Below are positions 26,301 through 35,300 of a DNA stretch of 64,000 bases, in pieces. A model generated the notes under the pieces. That model worked only from the letters and a program-made list of their open reading frames with translations. It searched no databases and was not told the origin of the DNA. The stretch is taken from positions 2,329,501 to 2,393,500 of the forward strand of contig NW_027526484.1 in assembly GCF_052857255.1 (NCBI RefSeq), in the 5' to 3' direction. Each line of letters starts with the position of its first letter. Within the stretch, counting starts at the first letter, position 1. Both the position numbers and the translations under genes were made by a program. The DNA comes from Amblyomma americanum. Its lineage: Eukaryota > Arthropoda > Arachnida > Ixodida > Ixodidae.

Positions 26301-29300
26301 GGGGGGGGGGGGGAATATAACAATTATGCGATACTTTAGTCGTCATTTCGCTATTAAGCCTTGGAGAAATTTTCTAAATTGACCTGTGAAATGTGAAATC
26401 CGGTTTTAGTTAAAACAAAAATATTTCGGAACGTTGTGAAAAACAATTCTTGAGTAATCTTCAATACTGAAATATCAAGACATGAATAAAGGGAGACAAT
26501 TTTGAAGAGGCCGCAATATCTGTTTAACGATTAGCAATCGAGCCCTGATAGACTAGGCAATTAAAGGGGACTCGAGGAAAGGTGCATTGCAGAAATTGTC
26601 TCAAACGCGAAGATCAGCTCGAAACGGCGAGCGTATGCAGGTTGAAGAATTCGGCGCTCATGTTCTCAGTCCTCTGGAGTTATTTCTTTTGTCAATCGTA
26701 ACACTTGCTCTACTATTAGTAATGTCATAGTGGCATTTGTCATTCGGTTTTATCTAAGTTGGAATCGGTGACGTGCGTAAATATTCAAACGTTTTTACCT
26801 TTGTTTTCACCTTTCTGCTTTCTTCGTGAGCAGTACACATCAACGGCAGTTCCAAGCACGATGAGCAGGACTAGAGTGCCTAGAAATGCTCTGAAAAGAA
26901 AGGAGCAGTAAATATCTTTCTCCTCTTCGCAGAACACCTCGGATAAAGTGCGGTGCTACACATAACTGCACATACTTACAAAATAATAACCTGAGTTCTT
27001 GTCATATCTGGAGCCAATGCTGTCACGCAGTCAGTGATGGTAACGTCAAGAACCTTTGGAAGCACTGAAAGAACAAATGCAATACGCCTAACAAATGCAG
27101 AACTTGAGCAGAAAGCTGGGCGCTTGAGTGTTCTTTACGTTCGCGAATCGTGGTGTCCTTAGCCACAGCAACTAAATGAGATGTTTTCGCCGGAAGGAAT
27201 GGTAACGGCTGATTGTCCCACGGGAGCGGGGAATTTTTTCTGCGAGCCTCGCATGGGTTCAGTGCTGCAGATACATACCTGCTTTCGCCATCAGCTGCAG
27301 TTCATCTTGATTGCAGACGTCGAGCACGCAAATTCCTAATCGCATGATTGGGATCCTCTGCTCATAGATATGCCCTCGAAATTTGGCTACCTGCACAGAG
27401 AAAAATACCTGTCGTAGGCACCCCGAGCTTTCGCTTGCCAAATCTTTCTGTCTATAGTTTCTCGCTACGGCGCCCGTTGAGACTAAAACTGCAGGCTGCC
27501 AGATGGTTCTACCTAAAACCACTTGGCTGTGCGGCATGCAATGTCGATGCCGATGAATTGTCGACATTGACCGTTCTCGACGACAACAATATTAGGAGCG
27601 CCGTGCTGTATCTGCCTAGTGCGCTGCAAAACGGCTTTCTTGAATAAGCGCAGCCTTTTCTTAGTAATCATGCAAAAAGAAACAAAATAGCTCTCTAAAT
27701 CTCTAATGGTGGTTCGATTATTATATTTGATAAATCGAACGCCTTGAGCTCGCCGTGTTGCCTGAGTAGTCTGTACGGTCCGGTAGAATATTACTAGCAA
27801 GCATCAGGCTTCCTATATTTCGTTTGACTCGGAAGAAAAATGTAGCTCATATGAGTATGAGAACAGTTTATTGTTTTCTTGACTTGTGTTATTTCCTATC
27901 TTCAAACGACTGATTTTAATCAGTTGTGCCGACGAAAGCGCGCTTTGAGCGTTTAATTGTTCGCTTCAATTATTTTGCGAAAGTTTGTTTCAACTGAACT
28001 TCTTTACGCAGCACAATATTTACACACGTCAAAACTAATCGCTTGCCTGGCGGCAATATATGTACTGAGAGCACGTTGGTAATCAGGACTCCAATATATT
28101 TTATATCACAACCTAATTATTACGTAGCGGTTAATAAGACCATGCCTTCTTCCTCAGGAGATGTTAGTGGGAAGTCGAAGTTAGTCCCGAGCTCAAGGTC
28201 CCTCTGTTTTTTTTTTTCGATTGAAAGTTATTTGAGGGCGTGATTTAACTGAGGTTCGTTCTCATGCCACCCTTATAGTGCAAAGCACGTTTTCGCAGCC
28301 CTGCAGGCCTAAGACAGCCAGTCCACATCAGAATCAGCACGTTGTTGACTCTAGGGGGAAGGACAGGGTAGGCACCTCGCACGCAGCACTTTGACGACAC
28401 GGAGAGTGGGGAAGACGCATGGTAAATAGATGCGGACAAAAACGCATGGGCTAGCAGGCAGGCAAGCGTTATGGTGCGGCGTGTACAGAATTTACCGCGC
28501 TGTTGTCTATTCTGCAGACTGCATTGTACGGAAGAATTCGTGGACGTGTGTGTGCTTACTCTTAGGGCCCTGCACGACCAAATTATGCCAGAATTCGTAA
28601 ACAAGAAGGAAATATTTGTTAACGATGTTTTACGGTATTAGCACTACCATGCCGACAACTGGTCGCAGCAAACTGCAGCTTATAACGGGAAGGTTTTACA
28701 GCCGTCCTGTTTTTCTCGTTCCTAGAACAGCATTTATGGGTATAGGTCTTGATGCAATAGATGAGTGCTTTCGGCGAAATAAATAAATGTGATGCAGAAT
28801 ATTATACGAAATAATTGTTCCTGTTTGTTTACATGTAAACAGCGTTCGATTTCGTTAGAACTATACTGAATGGCCAGCATTATCTAACAGCATTGTCGCC
28901 ACATTCTGATTTTTAATGCGTCAGGTTTTTGTTACGACGAGGCGCAGCTGGGGGAACATGCGGGCTGTCGAAATGTACCAGTAGAATTCTATCTATAGGA
29001 GGTGCTATCAGACGCATAGATTCAAAACGTCGCATAAATCCAGCGTGCTTCTAAGGTGTTACGCTGTAAGATTGTTGCAGCATTATACTAATTGTTGTCC
29101 AGAGAACGTTTTGCCTCCACAATACAGCTAGAAAGTAAGGAACTGTTGGTACCCCTCGCTGAGGTGATCTTCAAGGGCATATTTCAGACGTATGTAGTTA
29201 TTCTAGTTTACTGCTCGAGACTCATTTTTCTCTGTGAAACAATAAAAAATTAATGCAGTGCCAAACACATCGTGTCTGTGCAGTTCTGAGGATTTTGCCT

Positions 29301-32300
29301 CAGACTTCTCTTATGCCTTCTCTAATGTATTAAATATTTAACTTTTTTGTGTCCGGTAATTATGAGCATTAGGTACAGTAACCTAAGAAACCTCTAAGCA
29401 ATACTCAACAAGCGAGCAGGCGTGATTCTCACCCGTGGATGTGTAATAGACATAGCTGCGGCGATGAGGTCATCCAGGTCGGTTTTGTTTCCGCCATATG
29501 CAACCACGTTGCAGTACTGGGCCCGGGCTGTCTCGTGACCGTATTCATTGCGCACAACGGTCTGCACGCATTCATCGAAGGCACCTAGGTCCACCCGCGT
29601 GGTCGCCAAAGCTCCGCTAGGGTACTTTGCGGTGGCGTCTATCACTGCGTGAAAAAGAAGCATTTCTCAGACCGGGTGCAAAATCGTTTTCTTTGGTCCC
29701 GCTGCCGAATACATGGAAGAGATATAAACAAGACGCCTTTGGTGTAAACTATGGCTTTACTGCTTTACCTGACAATAGCAAAGTTGTAATTTTCTCTAGT
29801 TTTGCTGACACCAAGGAATGAAGCTACCGCAGAGCATAATAAATACTGTTTTTTGAGTGGTGCCAAATGATTCCTTTACCAAATTTTACTGGCCTGAGAC
29901 AGGAACTGTAATATCTCATACGCCATTATGCCTTTAGAAGGGGTGATCGCCAAATGACGATTAGTTTTATCAGTGCCGTTTCACTGTATTGTTTGTTAAA
30001 ATTGCGTTTTTTGCCCAAGAAAGGCACGCAATCCGCGAAAGCCTTCAAATTCCGAAAGAGAGAGAGGGTAAACGTTTATCCTTTGTCGAAAGTGTGGTGG
30101 GAGCCTGTGAGGATGCAGCCTCGTCAGGAGGCCTTGACCCTTGGATTTAGGTCATCTATGTAGCTTTAAAATATTTCGCTGTTGGGATAATTTGTTGTCA
30201 GAAATTATGAAAGGATTTTAGCACCAAGATACTAAACCTAAAAAAGAAGGCAACACGGGGGCTTTGTTCTCTTCATTCATGTGTGTAGTACGTCCTGGCG
30301 CTAAAATTTTGTATAATCACCTCTATGGTTCTGCTCAAGACGTGGAGTTGGACATCCATGTCGGAGCCACGCAACGTGGCTTGCCACTGATCAGAGTTCG
30401 ACAGCTGGAGGCTCTCCGGCGGAATGTCCTGAGGGCACTTATGCAGGATGTGGCCAAGGTTAGCCTTGGGGTGACAACGCAGTTTGATAAACGGTATACT
30501 CATTCGTACTCCGACTGTAAAGATTTTATACATTTGCCGCCTTCAAAAGCGGAATTAGTTTCTACCATTGCACCATTATGTACTTCCAGACAATTCCGAG
30601 AGTCCACTTGCGCTAGATAAATGTAATGCAACCGAGAGTTTCAAGAACTTTCCACAACAAAGCAGCGTGCGTCGTTGGTCTTGAATTACCGCCCCAAGTA
30701 ACCGACCACGTAGTGCTATTGTGACGAAGGGGAATGGGTTTTCCCTCTTGCCTGCAAAAATGATGGAAATATGACGTCTGATGTTAGTTTGTTAGCATAT
30801 TATATGTATTTATCAAATTATGAGGCGCTGAAGGTGTTCTTCTATGCTCTATGTTTCTGGGTTTTCATCTCTAAATTTCTTGTAGTTGACGCTACTTGTC
30901 ACGTGGAAATGCAGGAGGAAGTCGCTCTGAACCTGCCCAACCCGTAGCTATATGAACGCGAACAATTTCAAAGAAAGACGGATACTTCTCCAGTGATGTG
31001 GACGCTGAGAACACGCAGCCATGTTGAATCACCCCCGATTACTTCTCTGGCGGCGCCTACGTGACTGCCTTAGGGCATTTGGCCGTTATGAGGCAACTCA
31101 ACGTGTCATCGTTTTCAAGCAAGCCTACAAAACATAGTGTGCATAAACGCTGTCTTTCTGCACAGTGCACAGTTTCTGGCCGAGGATGTCATGGCCTCCG
31201 TGCAACTGTTAAGAGACACGTTTTTTCCTTATAAAAGGAGACACTGAACCCGACGAGTTCAAACATGAGCCGCGCGTGTTTCATGAAGTCTCGCTGCCAT
31301 TTCTGCCTAATTTCGCGGAGCTGGGAAAAGCCATGGTCTCCAGAGTGACAGCATCGGAAAGGGATCGCACAGAGAGCATCATTTACGAGGTGTATGCAGC
31401 CACGCCCAACACAGACTTGAGGATACCTTTGACAGCAGTGGCAGCTGTGCGTTCATTGCGAAATGTCTCGTTTGAAGACAACTCGTCGCATGACGCCTTT
31501 GTACGTAAAATCTGCGTGCCTTTATTCTTCAAGGCCGGCTATTCCCCTTCGACCTGTGCGGCCACTTATTGGTAAACTGCTTTCTGTCATGTCTACGGCA
31601 AAAATTCATGACGCCGACTATATCTGATCACACTGTCGTGGCACGGTTCTTACAGCACCTCGGCGACGGTTCCTCCACGGCGCTGGAAATAATTTTCTTG
31701 TACCATTCCTTTCAAGACTGCGCAAACTTCACAAAAATGGCGAGGAATCACTTAGCATAACGAAGCCGCCGCCATTCTTCGGCGCCATCGATACTACCAC
31801 TAAAGACATTGGAGAAGAAAGCGCTACTGCGGCATTAACACGCTTTCTTGTTCTACAACGCTTTTAAGGCGACAGCGTTTAATGGCTATTGCTCACGACC
31901 GTGTACGTCGGTGAGTCCTTTCGTTACGCTCTTCAGCAACTCGATATGAAAAAAAAACTTTGTGCAGGATGGGATTCGAACCACCATCCTTCCGTTCAGC
32001 AGCCGACCGTGCGAACGACTACGCTACTTCCTGACAATTTATATGTACTTCTTGTCTAGGACGCTGGGGAGAGTTTGCTGAAAGGCGTCGAATCAGACGG
32101 ATGCCTCCCAAACGCCCTGCAGTGTCTCCAGAATTTAAGACTCAAACACAATTGTGTACTTAATCAACATCTTAACCACACATCAGTGACACAAGCAGCA
32201 ATACCACGCTAAAGGCTTTCGCCTCAACGAACTTTAGGTCAACAAAGTGGCCCCTGAATTTTTGCATATCGCCGTGTGGCGCCGGCCCACATGATTCCCC

Positions 32301-35300
32301 TTTTTTTAAGGACAGCACCCCAGGACTTATAATACATCCCGTCCGCTTTGTACGAAGGCTATATGAATTGTCAACTGGAGAGATTTTACTACCGTGCTAA
32401 TTTTCTTCTAATTCACTGTTCCAATTCTGTCTCAAGTAGATGTAGGCGTATAATAAATAAATAAAAAGAAAGAACTGAAGAAACATTTAAATACAAAAAT
32501 TAATAAATGCCAATATTCTCTTTGGCTTCTTTTCGGATAGTTAAAGATGCAGAGTGGACATAAATATAAAAAAAAATTCTTTAAAATGTTGTCTCTAATT
32601 CTTCCGATTAATTATATAGTTTTATAGCCCTAGAATTCCTAATAAAATATTCCCAATCGTCTATAAAGCCGAATGTCAATTTTGTAACGAAAAGACAAAA
32701 GGGAAACCTTCAACACGTGGTGTGAATCTCCAAAAACAATTCAAGAATAGACGCAATCAGGAACCCGAAGCAAGAGCAGCGGGAGGTCGTGCTGACCAAC
32801 CCTGACCTTGCGCACCGTTGAGGCTTGGTGGCGACAGCAATGGCGGGAGCGAAAGTCCAATGGCTTCTTGGAATAGGGGAGCCATTCACCATCATTGGCT
32901 GTGCTTAATGGAAGTTTTATTCGTTTATGCGTTCCTGTTTATTGCCAGATGCAAATATATTCCTGGAACTAGGACTCCCAAGCTTCAAATTTTCGTTGAT
33001 GAAAAGGTCACCACTTGGGAGCTTTGAAAACAATTTTCTTAGATTGTTATTCGTTGGGCTTATGTTCTGGATATTTTTAACAGATTGCTTGATGGGAACT
33101 TATCTGCGATTTCTAAAGGCAATCTGACGAATTGAATTATTGAAGATTTAATGGTAAAGTTTCCGTCAAGGTTTAGAGTAATTTACTGCATTGTTAGGTT
33201 TAGTTTTAGTTCTTTTTTATCAAGTTATGAAGTTTATCTCTATTACCTTTAATTTTTTTCCTTGTTCATATGAATGCGGATCGCTCTGTATTTCAGGTAC
33301 GATCTTGCAAACTAACTATAGCCGTTAAGTGGCCTACTTGCGTTGCATTGCACATGACAGGGAGAATAAAAATATTATTGCTTCGATTAAAACATCGCTG
33401 TGAAATCGTTTGAATCATATCAACAATGCACAGAACAGCAACCACAGGAACAGTGAAGGTACGCAACATCTAAATATGAAAAATATCAACCAAGACTAGT
33501 TTGTATAAGCCGGATTTACAAATGGAAATCATGTTCAAAACAAAACAAGCAATAAGGAAACAAATGAAAACTTGGTTTGTGTGAGGGGACAGAAACGAAG
33601 ATAAAAAATTAGCAGAATGAACCTACAAGCCTGGATAAGCAACGCAAAAGCATACACTAACAGCATTACTACCGCCATTTCATGTATCGCCAATAACAAC
33701 AACAATGTGAGAACAAGGGGAAAATTTTACGTACGCAAAACGGTAAAAAGGTTCCTAAGATAATAATCTAGAAAAGGTAGACTGACGAGTGAGGCTTTTT
33801 ACTGGAGGGGGCCAACCAAAAAGGTATATTCTTTAGAAGAAACGGAGATAGAAGCGGTTCTAAAGCACTCGTGATTGCTTCTAAGAATAAAAAAGGCCCA
33901 TACTTCCCCGTTTTGCTCATTACTCAGGTTTAGCTAGAAATCTTGCTTTTTCATGCCAGGAACTACAAGCTCTACGGTGAAACTGTACTTCCTGGTTTCC
34001 ACCCTAATTGCTCCGTAAAGATGGTTTTTACTCATGCGTGTTTTTTTTCCCCGCTTTTGCATTCATTTTCACTTCTTTTACAGCCTTCATACCTCTTCGC
34101 GGCACATGAAACACTCCTGTAGCGATTTTTCAGAGTAAGCTTCCATTAGTGACGTTTTCTGTCTTATTCAATGAATTTGGCGTCATCTCGATCATTTCCT
34201 ATGTAACCCCAGCCGGCTTCCTGCTTGTTTCTGGGTTTTTCCAGGCACGCCCGTTTACTTTTTACCTGCTCGAAGCTGCATACACCCTGTGTTTGCTCAC
34301 TCCGCAGGGTACTGTTAAGCGGCGCTAAGCCGAAAAACGGTACGCCATGAGGGGATGACATTTCATAAATTGTGGTCCTACGCGAGAGGTCGGTCCGGTG
34401 CCACTGCACCCCTCGCAGCCTCAGCTAGACTAAGTTTATTCATTAAATTTAGACGAGGTGCCTCCGTTCTGTTGCTTCTCTTTTGTCCTTTGTCGCTGAA
34501 GCGCAGATATATATTTAGAGTTCCTGCTGAAGTCCATGTGGTCTTTCTCGGCTAGCGACAAGCTTATACCGCAAAGGAAGGAAATAAATGAAGATAAAGT
34601 TAACGAGTCAAAACATGTCAGATATGTTGAGATTCAAAGCAATGGACACCCTTTTTATAATTCACCAGTTGTAAACATCACTTTCCACCGTAAAACAAAA
34701 AAGAAGCAAAGAAAGCACTACTTAGGTAGGTACAGAAAAAAACACCGATAAATCCAAATCATTTCCTCCTGGACTGTCCAGAAGGCAGCTAGCAACGAGA
34801 ACACATCCGATTAAATTGATAACGAAACAGCTTGCGGAACATTGGGCTTGCCAAATCTGCGCATCTTGGCTTCCTAACGCTGTTCAATAATCTCGCTGCA
34901 TCCGTGTTTACAAACGCAGCCAAAGAGGAACTTGGGAAGCGTTCAGAAGCCTTTTTGCTGTTTAGATTGCTTGCTGCTAGCCCACGTCGAAGCGCTACAC
35001 TAATGGATAGCAATTGAAGGGACAGGAAAGCAGGAAAGTATGTGGCTAATTACGGACCAAGCACATACAGAAAAGCGCGGCCAACCAGAGGTCGTATTCA
35101 GAGCGTTGTTGATGCGGATCACTTATTTATGCTCGGTCGCCTGCTCAGCTGTTTTCTATACCGGGTGTTTTTTTTTTATAAGTTTCTGTTTTAAAAATTA
35201 GGGTTTTTGTGGAAAATGAAGGCTTTTTGCGGCATAGTAATACCAGTGTTGGCGGACGTCAGAAAACAGCTGAATCATGCCAACTAGTGAATGATTACCT

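Noticed and set aside
31276..31575. Plus-strand ORF of 99 residues in intron 1
   Set aside because: It has no recognisable domain, no splice partner and lies antisense to the host gene.
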